Below, in pieces: positions 8,647 to 16,726 of a DNA stretch of 60,145 nt. The notes under the pieces were generated by a model. That model was given only the letters and a program-made list of their open reading frames with translations, was not told where the DNA came from and did no database searches. The position numbers and the translations under genes were made by a program. Origin of the DNA: an uncultured Phascolarctobacterium sp. (GTDB lineage Bacteria; Bacillota; Negativicutes; Acidaminococcales; Acidaminococcaceae); contig CASEIL010000009.1 of assembly GCA_949288065.1 (NCBI GenBank), positions 1-60,145 on the forward strand, given 5' to 3'. The first letter of the stretch is position 1. Each line of letters opens with the position of its first letter.

Positions 8647-8815
8647 CTCTGTCCTTTGGCCTGAGAGATTAGGGGCATTGCCCCGTGCACCTTCGGCACC
8701 CTTAAGTGGGATTCTCCAGAGTTGTGTCCACATACGGTTCTCACCGGCGAGCCGGCACCTGAGAGTTTACTCCTTCGGTAGAAAAAATTTCTTCTCCCGC
8801 ATGTTTCATCCACTG
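8647..8815 (-). promoter_or_regulatory. Tandem glycine riboswitch
   Basis: Two consecutive aptamers read on the minus strand. The first (about 8722-8815) has GCGGGAGA, CCGAAGGAG and AAACTCTCAGG; the second (8647-8721) has CTCTGGAGA, GCCGAAGG, ATCTCTCAGGC and GGACAGAG. These are the hallmark blocks of the gcvT-type glycine riboswitch. A terminator follows. In glycine-using organisms this arrangement before an AGCS symporter usually switches transport on with excess glycine. Confidence 0.95.
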
Positions 8816-8833
8816 CGATATTCATTTCTAATT

Positions 8834-8861
8834 ATTATAGCACTTTTTACACTAATTACAA
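8834..8861 (-). promoter_or_regulatory. Promoter of the glycine riboswitch transcript
   Basis: TTGTAA (8856-8861), a 16-base spacer and TATAAT (8834-8839). An inverted repeat AGCACTT/AAGTGCT (8839-8845, 8860-8866) spans the spacer and could be an operator or a weak terminator of the upstream gene. Confidence 0.65.
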
Positions 8862-8890
8862 GTGCTTTGTTTACAGTTTTGCTAAATTTT

Positions 8891-10243
8891 TTATTTTAAA
8901 TAATCTTTGTTTTCATCAAGATGTTTAAAATACAGCTTGGTTTCCTTTACAATTACGCCAGTTAAAAGCAGCAGCGCAATAAGGTTAGGCAGCGCCATTA
9001 AACCGTTGGCAATATCGGCGATAACCCAGATAACCTCCAGCTTTAAGAACGCGCCGCAGGCAACCATGGCGATGAAGAACAAACGGTAAGGAATAATGGA
9101 TTTTACGCCGAAGAGATATACAATGCAGCGCTCGCCGTAATAGTTCCAGCCCAGAATGGTAGTGAAGGCAAACAGCACCAGGCCAATCATTAACAACAGG
9201 TTGCCGAACACCGGGAACACCATGGTAAAGGCGCTCTGCGTCATGGCTGCGCCGTTAAGGTCGCCCGTCCACACGCCGGAAACGATAATGGTTAAGCCAG
9301 TCATGGTGCAAATGATGATGGTATCAATAAAGGTACCCGTCATGGAAATAAGCCCCTGCTCTGCCGGCCATTTGGTTTTAGCGGCTGCCGCTACAATCGG
9401 CGCACTGCCGAGGCCGGATTCGTTAGAGAACAGGCCGCGCGCGATACCGTTGCGCATGGCAAACATCATGCTGGCGCCCAAAAAGCCGCCTGCTGCCGCC
9501 GTGCCGGTAAACGCGTCGTGGATAACCATAGCAATCGCGTCGGGCAGCGTATCGCGGAAGGCGAACAGAATGCCTGCCGTTGTTGCCACATACAGCACCG
9601 CCATAAACGGCACAATTTTATCGGCAACTTTGGCAATGCTTTGCAAACCGCCCAGCGTGATAATTGCAACCAGTACGGTAAGGATTACTGCGGTGTAAAT
9701 AATGGGAATATCAGCGCCGACGTTGGTAATTTCTACAATGGAGTTTACCTGTGCAAACGTGCCGCTGCCGAAGCAGGCGCAGATAGTACCGGCAATGGCA
9801 AAGAAAATTGCCAGCGGGCGGTAGCCCTTGCCTAAGCCCTTTTCAATGTAATACATCGGGCCGCCGCCGATATTGCCGTTAGCGTCAATCGTGCGGTATT
9901 TAACGGCCAAAACGCCTTCGGCGTATTTAGTTGCCATGCCAAAAAAAGCAGCCATCCACATCCAGAACAATGCGCCCGGGCCGCCAGCCTTAATGGCGGT
10001 AGCAACGCCTACAATGTTGCCGGTGCCGACCGTAGCTGCCAGCGCCGTGCACAACGCCTTAAAACTGTCAACGTCGCCGTGCCCTTCGTTCTTCGCCTTA
10101 AATATCAGCTTTAAAGCCAGCGGCAGGCGGAAAACCTGCAATAAATTAAGCCTGATTGTAAGCCAGATGCCCGTGCCAACCAAAAGGCACAGCAGCGGCG
10201 GCCCCCATACAAACGCGTCAACCTCATTCAAAAACTCCAGCAT
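8891..10243 (-). CDS. Sodium:amino-acid symporter (AGCS family), second copy
   Basis: A 450-residue paralogue of the neighbouring symporter with the same conserved blocks (GTGNIVGVATAIKAGGPGAL, FSNESGLGSAPIVAAAAKT, TTILGWNYYGERC) and about ten membrane segments. ATG at 10243 follows GAAAGGGAG. Its 5' region has an ordinary promoter and no riboswitch-like structure. A tandem duplication followed by separate control, and perhaps alanine rather than glycine preference, is a reasonable inference. Confidence 0.92.
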   Translation of the reverse strand: MLEFLNEVDAFVWGPPLLCLLVGTGIWLTIRLNLLQVFRLPLALKLIFKAKNEGHGDVDSFKALCTALAATVGTGNIVGVATAIKAGGPGALFWMWMAAFFGMATKYAEGVLAVKYRTIDANGNIGGGPMYYIEKGLGKGYRPLAIFFAIAGTICACFGSGTFAQVNSIVEITNVGADIPIIYTAVILTVLVAIITLGGLQSIAKVADKIVPFMAVLYVATTAGILFAFRDTLPDAIAMVIHDAFTGTAAAGGFLGASMMFAMRNGIARGLFSNESGLGSAPIVAAAAKTKWPAEQGLISMTGTFIDTIIICTMTGLTIIVSGVWTGDLNGAAMTQSAFTMVFPVFGNLLLMIGLVLFAFTTILGWNYYGERCIVYLFGVKSIIPYRLFFIAMVACGAFLKLEVIWVIADIANGLMALPNLIALLLLTGVIVKETKLYFKHLDENKDYLK

Positions 10244-10350
10244 AAAATCTCCCTTTCATAAATAAAATAATAAAATCATAACAAATGCGTAAATTAACAA
10301 CTTATAAAAACAAACCGTAATTTTTGCACCATTATGTAAACACATTTTCT

Positions 10351-10379
10351 ATTTTACAGAACTTACTCCAACTTTGCAA
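10351..10379 (-). promoter_or_regulatory. Promoter of the second symporter
   Basis: TTGCAA (10374-10379), 17 bases, TAAAAT (10351-10356) on the minus strand. The leader of about 100 bases to the ATG is AT-rich with no recognised riboswitch. Confidence 0.6.
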
Positions 10380-10430
10380 GGCTTTACAAAAAGTATACTT
10401 GTATGCAAAATACGCGGCTTGTATTTACAC

Positions 10431-10469
10431 AAAAAATTAACCCCTGCGCCGCTAAGCACAAGGGGTTAA
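10431..10469 (-). terminator. Intrinsic terminator after the DUF3870 gene
   Basis: TTAACCCCT (10437-10445) pairs with AGGGGTTAA (10461-10469); on the minus strand the stem is followed by TTTTTT. It closes the pepA operon. Confidence 0.85.
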
Positions 10470-10479
10470 AAGTTTTAAA

Positions 10480-10830
10480 TTAATCGTAATAATCAATGCC
10501 TTCTCCGTTTTTATAGCTGATGAATTTGTCCTTCAACATACGCACCGCCGTCAGCACCGCCTTTTTGGCGCTGGCCTGATAATGCTTTTCAATCAGGGCG
10601 TTAAGCTCTTCCAGCCCGTCGTTCATGTTGTAGCCCACCAGCATTTTGGCAATAAAATCGCTGGCCAGCTTGGTTGCAAGGGTACATTCCGCCTGCATAA
10701 TTTTGCCGGTGTGCATGTCAATTTCCACCACAAGGCCAATCACCTTATGCACCTCGTAAGCCGTAATGCCGGAAGGCAGCTTGGCATAGGCCGAAAATAT
10801 CACGCTGTTGCGCTGCAATTCGTCAAGCAT
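10480..10830 (-). CDS. DUF3870-domain protein
   Basis: A 116-residue cytoplasmic protein with the DUF3870 pattern: FSAYAKLPSGITA at the start, VIGLVVEIDMHTGKI, then FIAKMLVGYNMNDG and a C-terminal helix. No enzyme function is established for the family. ATG at 10830 follows AAGGAGG. It is 12 bases downstream of the P-loop/Asp23 gene and almost certainly translated from the same message. Confidence 0.75.
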   Translation of the reverse strand: MLDELQRNSVIFSAYAKLPSGITAYEVHKVIGLVVEIDMHTGKIMQAECTLATKLASDFIAKMLVGYNMNDGLEELNALIEKHYQASAKKAVLTAVRMLKDKFISYKNGEGIDYYD

Positions 10831-10842
10831 CCGTATTCCTCC

Positions 10843-11664
10843 TTATTTGCGTACAGAAAGGCTGCGCACGGAAACATCCACCGCTTTAACCTGCATTGCA
10901 GTCATGTACTCAACCTTTTCCTTAACCTTATTTTGAAAAACCTTTGTTACCTCAAACACGCGCACGCCGTAAAACAGCACAACCTCCACGGCAATGGCAA
11001 TGCCCTTGGTGTTGCTGCTGCGCCGCCTTACGCGGATGCTGGTTACCTTATCAATGCCCAGCATTTTTTGTGCAACAATGTTAATAATATCCTGAATGGC
11101 GTAATCGGAAATAAAAATTTTGCCGTAATAACTGAAGGCCGGACGCACAATCGAACGGTCAGGCTCGGCATGCTTGCGCTCCTTGGAAAAAAGGTTATAG
11201 GGCAAATCGGCAAAGTAGCCTGTAAAATGCGGCTTTAATTCCACAGTCGGCACCGGCACAATATGCTTGCCGTCCTTAAGGCGCATTTGCTTGGCTTTTT
11301 TCATTTCCTGTTTGGTGGCAATCTGCTGAATGTACACCGTTTTTTCCGGCTTGGGCAGGCCAAGGCGCAGCACAATTTTTTGTATCATGTTATCGGAAGT
11401 AGCCAAAATTAGCAGCCTGCGTATGCCGCTGGTTGCCAGCGCGTTGCGTACAGCGTCGGCGTGGTCATCCTCCGTAAAAATTGCCCTTTTAACTGCCTGT
11501 ATTCTGTTGGTTTCATTTTTGGCCGAGGTACCTGCTAAAATTTTGGTGCCCTTAATTAAAAGCCCGTCGTCGATAATAGCGTCGCAGTTATTGTTATGCG
11601 CAACGCCAATGGCGCGGTGGCTTTTGCCCGTACCGCTTGGCCCGACAAATGCAACAACCTCCAT
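10843..11664 (-). CDS. P-loop NTPase fused to an Asp23/Gls24-like domain
   Basis: A 273-residue protein. Residues 8-15 are a clear Walker A motif (GPSGTGKS), followed by a compact nucleotide-binding region to about residue 120 (an acidic IIDDG at about 35 may coordinate metal). From about residue 175 the sequence changes to an Asp23/Gls24-type fold: strands with VTSIRVRRRS, IAIAVEVVLFYGVRVFEVT, then VKEKVEYMTAMQVKAVDVSV. Asp23 domains belong to small envelope-associated or stress proteins of Firmicutes. The fusion suggests an NTP-dependent partner of such proteins, but the substrate is unknown. ATG at 11664 follows GGAGGA. It lies between the PHP gene and the DUF3870 gene. Confidence 0.8.
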   Translation of the reverse strand: MEVVAFVGPSGTGKSHRAIGVAHNNNCDAIIDDGLLIKGTKILAGTSAKNETNRIQAVKRAIFTEDDHADAVRNALATSGIRRLLILATSDNMIQKIVLRLGLPKPEKTVYIQQIATKQEMKKAKQMRLKDGKHIVPVPTVELKPHFTGYFADLPYNLFSKERKHAEPDRSIVRPAFSYYGKIFISDYAIQDIINIVAQKMLGIDKVTSIRVRRRSSNTKGIAIAVEVVLFYGVRVFEVTKVFQNKVKEKVEYMTAMQVKAVDVSVRSLSVRK

Positions 11665-11680
11665 AAATCTTCCTCCGGCA

Positions 11681-12499
11681 TTATTTTATCATAGTTTTTA
11701 TAATATCTACTTTACTGCTTTCAACCTTAAACACGCCCAGCTGCTCGGGGAAGCGCCCTTCCACACCGTGAAAATCACTGCCGCCGCTTGTTAAAAGGTT
11801 ATATTTTTGGGCAAGCTGCGCAAAATGCTGCTGCAATTTTTCATCGGCGCTGGGGTGGTAAACCTCTATCCCGTCAAACGGGATGTTTTTCAGCAGCATT
11901 TCCACTAGCGGCAGGTTCTCAAGTTCCGCCGGGTGTGCCAAAACGGCAATGCCGCCTGCGCCGTGCAAAAGCTCCACCGCCTCTTCCGGCGACAGCTTGG
12001 GCTGAGGCTCGTAACCCGGTTTGCCGCGCCGCAAAAGCACCTCAAACGCTTCATCGACCGATTCAAAATAGCCTGCCGCCACCAGCGCCTTAGCAACATG
12101 CGGCCTGCCGACGGCCCTGTTTTTGGGGTCGCAGTCCTCCACAGTTATATGGTAACCGAGCGCACCGATTTTAGCAAGCATCCTGTGCAGGCGGTGCTCG
12201 CGTGCGTGGCGCATTTCTTCAATTTTGCTCAGCAGTTTTTCGTTATGTATATCTATGTTATAGCCTAAAATATGCACGCTGTTTTCGCCTGCCTGCGCGC
12301 CCAGTTCCACGCCCGCCACAACCTGCGGGGCGTTGGGCACGGTTTGGGCAGCCTGCTGTGCTTCTTCCATGCCGTTAACGGAATCGTGGTCCGTCAGCGC
12401 CAAAACGCCAATACCGGCGCGCGCCGCCATCTCCACTAACTGTGTTGGCGTGTAACGCCCGTCCGAAAACGTGCTGTGCGTATGTAAATCTACCAGCAT
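11681..12499 (-). CDS. PHP-domain phosphoesterase (TrpH/RnaseAM-like)
   Basis: A 272-residue metal-dependent phosphoesterase of the PHP family. Metal ligands are visible: DLHTHSTFSDG at residues 4-14, ALTDHDS near 35, VELGAQ, AHPAE and GSDFHG near the C-terminus. The family includes 3',5'-nucleoside bisphosphate phosphatases (YciV/TrpH) that trim RNA or recycle pAp. The ATG at 12499 is preferred over the TTG at 12517 because AAAGGA lies 8 bases before it. The ribosome site lies inside the last codons of pepA, so translation is coupled. Substrate is inferred from family only. Confidence 0.85.
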   Translation of the reverse strand: MLVDLHTHSTFSDGRYTPTQLVEMAARAGIGVLALTDHDSVNGMEEAQQAAQTVPNAPQVVAGVELGAQAGENSVHILGYNIDIHNEKLLSKIEEMRHAREHRLHRMLAKIGALGYHITVEDCDPKNRAVGRPHVAKALVAAGYFESVDEAFEVLLRRGKPGYEPQPKLSPEEAVELLHGAGGIAVLAHPAELENLPLVEMLLKNIPFDGIEVYHPSADEKLQQHFAQLAQKYNLLTSGGSDFHGVEGRFPEQLGVFKVESSKVDIIKTMIK

Positions 12500-12500
12500 T

Positions 12501-13994
12501 TTATAAATCCTTTGCAATGTTCACAAAAGTTCTTACGCCAAAGGCGGTGCAGCCCTTCGGCTTAAAGCCGGAGGTTTTGCTGGCCGTCGATGTGCCGCCG
12601 ATATCTAAGTGCGCCCACGGCATGCCCTCAGCAACAAATTCTCCGATAAACAGCCCGCCGGTAATGGTGCTTGCCGCACGCCCTGCGCTGTTTAATAAAT
12701 CGGCAACGTCGCTTTTAATAGCTTCCCTGCATTCCGGCAGCGAAGGCAGGTGCCAGTACATTTCGCCTGCTTTTTTGCCTGCCGCCATAACTTCGTTAAT
12801 CAGCTCGTCGTTGTTGCCAACAATGCCCGCCGTTTCGTTGCCCAGCGCCACAATAACGCCGCCCGTCAGCGTGGCAATATCAATAACTTTGGCTGCGCCC
12901 TTCTGGCACGCATACCAAACGGCGTCCGCCAGCACCATGCGCCCTTCCGCATCGGTGCTTATTACTTCAATCGTTTTGCCATTGGCAGCCTTAACAACGT
13001 CGCCCGGGCGCTGCGCACTGCCGGAAGGCATATTTTCGGCGCAGGCCATAATGCCAATCACATTGCACGGCAGCTTAAGCTGTGCAATAGCCTGCATGGT
13101 GCCCAGCACAACGGCAGCACCCGTCATATCGTCCTTCATTTCGCCCATGCCTGCTTCCGGCTTAATGGAAATGCCACCGCTGTCGAAGGTTATGCCCTTA
13201 CCGACAAAGGCGGTGTAAGGCGCATCGCCCGCACCGTTATATTTAATCGTAACCATGTACGGCGGGTTGGCACTGCCCTGCCCCACGGCAAGAATAGCGC
13301 CCATGCCTTTGGCCTGCATGGCTTCGGCATCCAGCACTTCGCACTCTAAGCCGCAGTTTGCAGCCACAGCCTGCGCCTCCTCCGCCATGCCCAGCGGCGT
13401 AAGCAAATTGCCGGGGCGGTTGGCCAAATCGCGCGCGTAGCAAACGCCTGCGGAGGTAATGCAGGCATCGGCAATAACCTTGCCTGCCCCTTCCACATTG
13501 GTTACAATGGTATATTTAATATCTTTTTCTGCTTCGGGTTTGCCCTTGCATTCGTTAAACTTGTAGCCGCCCAAAATCAGCCCTTCAACAAGTGCTGCAA
13601 GGTAATGCGGGCGCGCCGCGTTTAAAAGTATCGGCGCAATTACCAGCGCGTCGTTGGCTTTCAGCTTCTGCAAAAGGCATCCTGCCTCACCGGCAGCCTT
13701 GCGCAAATCGTTAGGCTTGCACGCGCCCTCGCCACCAAAGCCGAAAATAACAACCTGCTGCAAGCCAGCCTCGCCCAGCATGGCAAATTGGGTTACACTC
13801 TCCGTATCGGCAAGTTTATCGTTCTTTTTCAGCAGCTCGTCCACCGCTTTAATTAAATATTCCGGCGCATTCATCTTCGGCAGTGCCGGTATGCAGCCCT
13901 TGCACAAAAACAGCACCAAAGTTTCTGCCTGCGCAATTTCTGCCGCGGTCAGGCTATTCGGCCTGCCGCTAAATAAACTGTTATAATCCTTCAT
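12501..13994 (-). CDS. pepA: Leucyl aminopeptidase (M17)
   Basis: A 497-residue cytoplasmic zinc/manganese aminopeptidase that removes N-terminal residues from peptides. The C-terminal catalytic half has the M17 metal and catalytic blocks VGKGITFDSGGISIKP, MKDDMTGAA and NTDAEGR-like VISTDAEGRMVLADA. The N-terminal half is the variable domain. Length is normal. ATG at 13994 follows AGAGG. First gene of a tight unit with the PHP, P-loop/Asp23 and DUF3870 genes. Confidence 0.95.
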   Translation of the reverse strand: MKDYNSLFSGRPNSLTAAEIAQAETLVLFLCKGCIPALPKMNAPEYLIKAVDELLKKNDKLADTESVTQFAMLGEAGLQQVVIFGFGGEGACKPNDLRKAAGEAGCLLQKLKANDALVIAPILLNAARPHYLAALVEGLILGGYKFNECKGKPEAEKDIKYTIVTNVEGAGKVIADACITSAGVCYARDLANRPGNLLTPLGMAEEAQAVAANCGLECEVLDAEAMQAKGMGAILAVGQGSANPPYMVTIKYNGAGDAPYTAFVGKGITFDSGGISIKPEAGMGEMKDDMTGAAVVLGTMQAIAQLKLPCNVIGIMACAENMPSGSAQRPGDVVKAANGKTIEVISTDAEGRMVLADAVWYACQKGAAKVIDIATLTGGVIVALGNETAGIVGNNDELINEVMAAGKKAGEMYWHLPSLPECREAIKSDVADLLNSAGRAASTITGGLFIGEFVAEGMPWAHLDIGGTSTASKTSGFKPKGCTAFGVRTFVNIAKDL

Positions 13995-14008
13995 GTTCTA
14001 ACCTCTTT

Positions 14009-15298
14009 TTATTTAAAACTTACTGCGTTGGTAAATTCATCCAAAAAGCTGCTGCCGCTGGCACGCTGCAATGTTAAATCGCTTACCAGCACGCGCATTT
14101 CGGTATGGCGCACGCCGCCCGTGTAATGCGTTGCCAGCGAATGGATAATGTACGGCACATCGCTGGAATTGCCAACATACATCACGGCGTAACCATCCAT
14201 AAACAGGCAGGAGCCCGGCGTTAATTTTTTAATTGCATCCAGCCTTTGGGCTGACGCCATGCCGTTAAGGCTTGTTACAACACCTGCCTGCGCCAGCTCA
14301 TCTACCGTGCGCGGCAAAAAGATGCCGACGGTGCGGTAAACATTGGTGATAAGCCCGGCGTCATCCGTGCCCTTGTGCATACCGCCCCAGCCGTAGGGCG
14401 CGCCGTAATATTTAAACGCGCCGCGCAGAATGTTGTTGCTAGTATAAGGCAAATAGCCCTTGTGCAGCGCCGCTGTTTTAGCTACGTTGCTGTTGGCTTC
14501 TTCAAGGCTGCCGTTTTGCGCACGCAGCGGCATTTTAACGGTGTAAATGCTGCTGCCTTCCGTTACCAGCAACAAGCGTGTGCCCTCGTCGCAGTACACG
14601 CTTTCGCCCGACACCTTTATGTTAAAGCTCTGCGCCGTTACCACTAAAAAACTCTGCGGGTCGGCATATTTCAGCCACGCGTCGCGCCCGCAGGTGGCAA
14701 CGTCAAAGCGGCTAATCCAGCCGCGGTAGTTGTAGCTTTGCACATAGTAAAAAAAGCCGTTGGCGCTCTGGTGCAAAATTATAACCGGCTCGCAGACGCT
14801 GATGGCGGTTTCCTGCAAAGCGTCAAAATTGCTGTCCGTCGGGTAATAAAACAGCCCTTCGTTGGTGGGCAGCGCGCGCAAATTGCTGCGCCTTACGGTA
14901 ACGCCGTAGCGCACGGCAACCTCCGCCGGCACCTTATCCACATTCGCCTCGCGGATTAATATATTTTTATAGTTCTGGCTTACCTCCTTGCCCAGGCGGA
15001 ACAGCGGGTCGTTCAGCACGCTGAAATCACCAAGATAGCTTTTAACCGTGCTGCCGCTCACCTTCTGCGGGTAGGCCTTTAAATCGTAAACCGAAGCAAA
15101 TTTATCAACCATGCGTTTGTTAAACGCCGCCGTGCCAGCAGCGTCAAGTATAACCTGCTCACCAGCAGGGTTATTTTTTACCCAGTAATCAGCGCTGATA
15201 AAGCTGCTGTAATTAGTAACACCGGCAGCGCTGGCGCCAAAGCCGGGCAAAATTAAACACGCACAAAAAAATAAACAAGCTATTAATTTACCACGCAT
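14009..15298 (-). CDS. Secreted SH3/NlpC-P60-like protein with altered active site
   Basis: A 429-residue exported protein. The start at 15298 (ATG) has AAAGGAG at 8 bases; a GTG three codons earlier touches the ribosome site. Residues 1-25 form a signal peptide ending SAA. Then come an N-terminal stabilising region, two SH3-like segments (VRRSNLRALPTNEGLFY, and a later one near YNYRGWISR) and a C-terminal NlpC/P60-like domain (YYGAPYGWGGM, then GIFLPR). In active members the next block reads DCSG, with Cys as nucleophile; here it is DDAG, so the nucleophile is Asp. The downstream His region (YIIHSLATHY) is kept. It may therefore bind peptidoglycan without cutting it. The gene is just upstream of pepA. 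Confidence 0.8.
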   Translation of the reverse strand: MRGKLIACLFFCACLILPGFGASAAGVTNYSSFISADYWVKNNPAGEQVILDAAGTAAFNKRMVDKFASVYDLKAYPQKVSGSTVKSYLGDFSVLNDPLFRLGKEVSQNYKNILIREANVDKVPAEVAVRYGVTVRRSNLRALPTNEGLFYYPTDSNFDALQETAISVCEPVIILHQSANGFFYYVQSYNYRGWISRFDVATCGRDAWLKYADPQSFLVVTAQSFNIKVSGESVYCDEGTRLLLVTEGSSIYTVKMPLRAQNGSLEEANSNVAKTAALHKGYLPYTSNNILRGAFKYYGAPYGWGGMHKGTDDAGLITNVYRTVGIFLPRTVDELAQAGVVTSLNGMASAQRLDAIKKLTPGSCLFMDGYAVMYVGNSSDVPYIIHSLATHYTGGVRHTEMRVLVSDLTLQRASGSSFLDEFTNAVSFK

Positions 15299-15366
15299 TT
15301 TACTCACTCCTTTATCTGTATTAAATTCTATTTTTTCCGTTAAAATCCTGCCGGTGCTAAAAGAAA

Positions 15367-15388
15367 AAGACCGTTAAAAAACGGTCTT
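15367..15388 (-). terminator. Intrinsic terminator of the lysine operon
   Basis: AAGACCGTT (15367-15375) pairs with AACGGTCTT (15380-15388), followed on the minus strand by TTTTTCTTTT. It ends the dapB-asd-lysC-dapA-CGGC unit. Confidence 0.85.
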
Positions 15389-15396
15389 AATATAAA

Positions 15397-15801
15397 CTAT
15401 TCTATGGGTTTGTAAATACCAAGCTGGCGTTTTTTCTCCGCCGTTTGCGAAATATAGGTGCCCAGCACCATTTTATAGCCCTTGCGCTCTACAATCTGTT
15501 TAATAAAATCCTTATGCGGGCACGGCGGGTTGTGGTAGTTATCCGACACGATACAGCTGGCAAGGTACACGGTAACGTCGTCCCTGCTGTCGCCCCAGCG
15601 TTTCAGCTTGCGGTTTAAATCCTCCAGCTTGGCGGCAACGCCCATGCCGCAGCAGCCGCCGCAAGTGGTGGTAAGGTAGTTTACGCCTTCTTCCACACCT
15701 TCAAACTTACCCTCGCGCCTTTCAAAGCTCTTCATGCAGGCATAGCCCACACATTTTTTGGCAACAATGTCGCACTGTATTACTAACGCTGTTTTAGCCA
15801 T
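15397..15801 (-). CDS. CGGC-domain putative metal-binding protein
   Basis: A 134-residue cytoplasmic protein of the CGGC family. Cysteines are prominent: QCDIVAKKC at the start, CGGCCGMG at about residues 47-54, ASCIVSDN and PPCPHKD later. The family is thought to bind metal; no reaction is assigned. Its ATG overlaps the dapA stop by one base (TAATG), so it is cotranslated with lysine-biosynthesis genes, and it is the last gene before the terminator. A role tied to lysine or diaminopimelate metabolism is inferred from position only. Confidence 0.8.
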   Translation of the reverse strand: MAKTALVIQCDIVAKKCVGYACMKSFERREGKFEGVEEGVNYLTTTCGGCCGMGVAAKLEDLNRKLKRWGDSRDDVTVYLASCIVSDNYHNPPCPHKDFIKQIVERKGYKMVLGTYISQTAEKKRQLGIYKPIE

Positions 15802-16697
15802 TATTTTATCAGCCCGTATTCTTTAAGGGTTTTTGCCAGCTGCTCTTTATGTTCCTTGCCGAGCGGGGTCAGCGGCAAACGCGGCTCTCCGCATTCAATG
15901 CCGGTAACCATGGTAGTTGCTGCTTTAATGGGTATCGGGTTAGTTTCGATAAACATGGCTTTGGCAAGCGGCACCATTTTGCTGTTCAGGCGTGCTGCTT
16001 CCCTAACGCGGCCATCTTCGTAAGCCTGCATAATGCTTTGCAGAAGTTCGCCGCCGCAGTTGCTTAATACGCTGATAAGCCCTGTTGCGCCAACGGACAT
16101 AAACGGCAGAATTTCAATATCGTCGCCGCTGTAAATGGTAAAGTCCTCCGGCAGCAGGGTAAACAGCTCGTTAACCTGCGCTACATTGCCTGCCGCTTCT
16201 TTAATGGCAACAATGTTTTCATAATCTTCCGCCAGGCGCGCCACGGTTGCCGGTGCAATATTAGAGGCAGTGCGCCCCGGCACATTGTAAACAATAATCG
16301 GCAGCCTTGTTGATTCGGCAACGGCGGCAAAATGCTGGTAAAAACCTTCCTGCGTCGGTTTGTTGTAATAAGGCCCAACAATCAAAACGCCGTCAATGCC
16401 CATTACCTCTGCCATTTTGGTATTTTTAACGGTTTCTGCCGTGCAGTTGCAGCCCGTGCCTGCAATTACCGGCACACGTTTATTAACGCGGTTTACCACC
16501 ACGCGGAACAGTTCCAGTTTTTCCTCGGCCGTCATAGTTGCCGCCTCGCCGGTGGAACCTGCCACAACCAAACCGTCGCTGCCGTGGGCAATCAGCCAGT
16601 CCGCCAAATCAGCGGCTCTTTCATAGTTTACACTTCCGTCCTCATTAAACGGCGTTACCATAGCGGTAAGCAGCCTGCCAAAATATGGATTTTTCAT
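15801..16697 (-). CDS. dapA: 4-hydroxy-tetrahydrodipicolinate synthase
   Basis: Condenses pyruvate with aspartate-semialdehyde, the first step of the lysine/diaminopimelate branch. The protein has 298 residues from the ATG at 16697 (AAGGGGTG at 8 bases). It is a TIM barrel with the family blocks GSTGEAATMTAEEK, PYYNKPTQEG, YNVPGRT (catalytic Tyr) and AIKEAAG (Schiff-base Lys). Fourth gene of the lysine-riboswitch operon. Confidence 0.96.
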   Translation of the reverse strand: MKNPYFGRLLTAMVTPFNEDGSVNYERAADLADWLIAHGSDGLVVAGSTGEAATMTAEEKLELFRVVVNRVNKRVPVIAGTGCNCTAETVKNTKMAEVMGIDGVLIVGPYYNKPTQEGFYQHFAAVAESTRLPIIVYNVPGRTASNIAPATVARLAEDYENIVAIKEAAGNVAQVNELFTLLPEDFTIYSGDDIEILPFMSVGATGLISVLSNCGGELLQSIMQAYEDGRVREAARLNSKMVPLAKAMFIETNPIPIKAATTMVTGIECGEPRLPLTPLGKEHKEQLAKTLKEYGLIK

Positions 16698-16726
16698 ACC
16701 AAATGCACCCCTTTTTATCAACTCAA

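Noticed and set aside
8539..8825. Short minus-strand frames at 8539-8733 and 8640-8825
   Set aside because: They fall inside the glycine riboswitch and its terminator.
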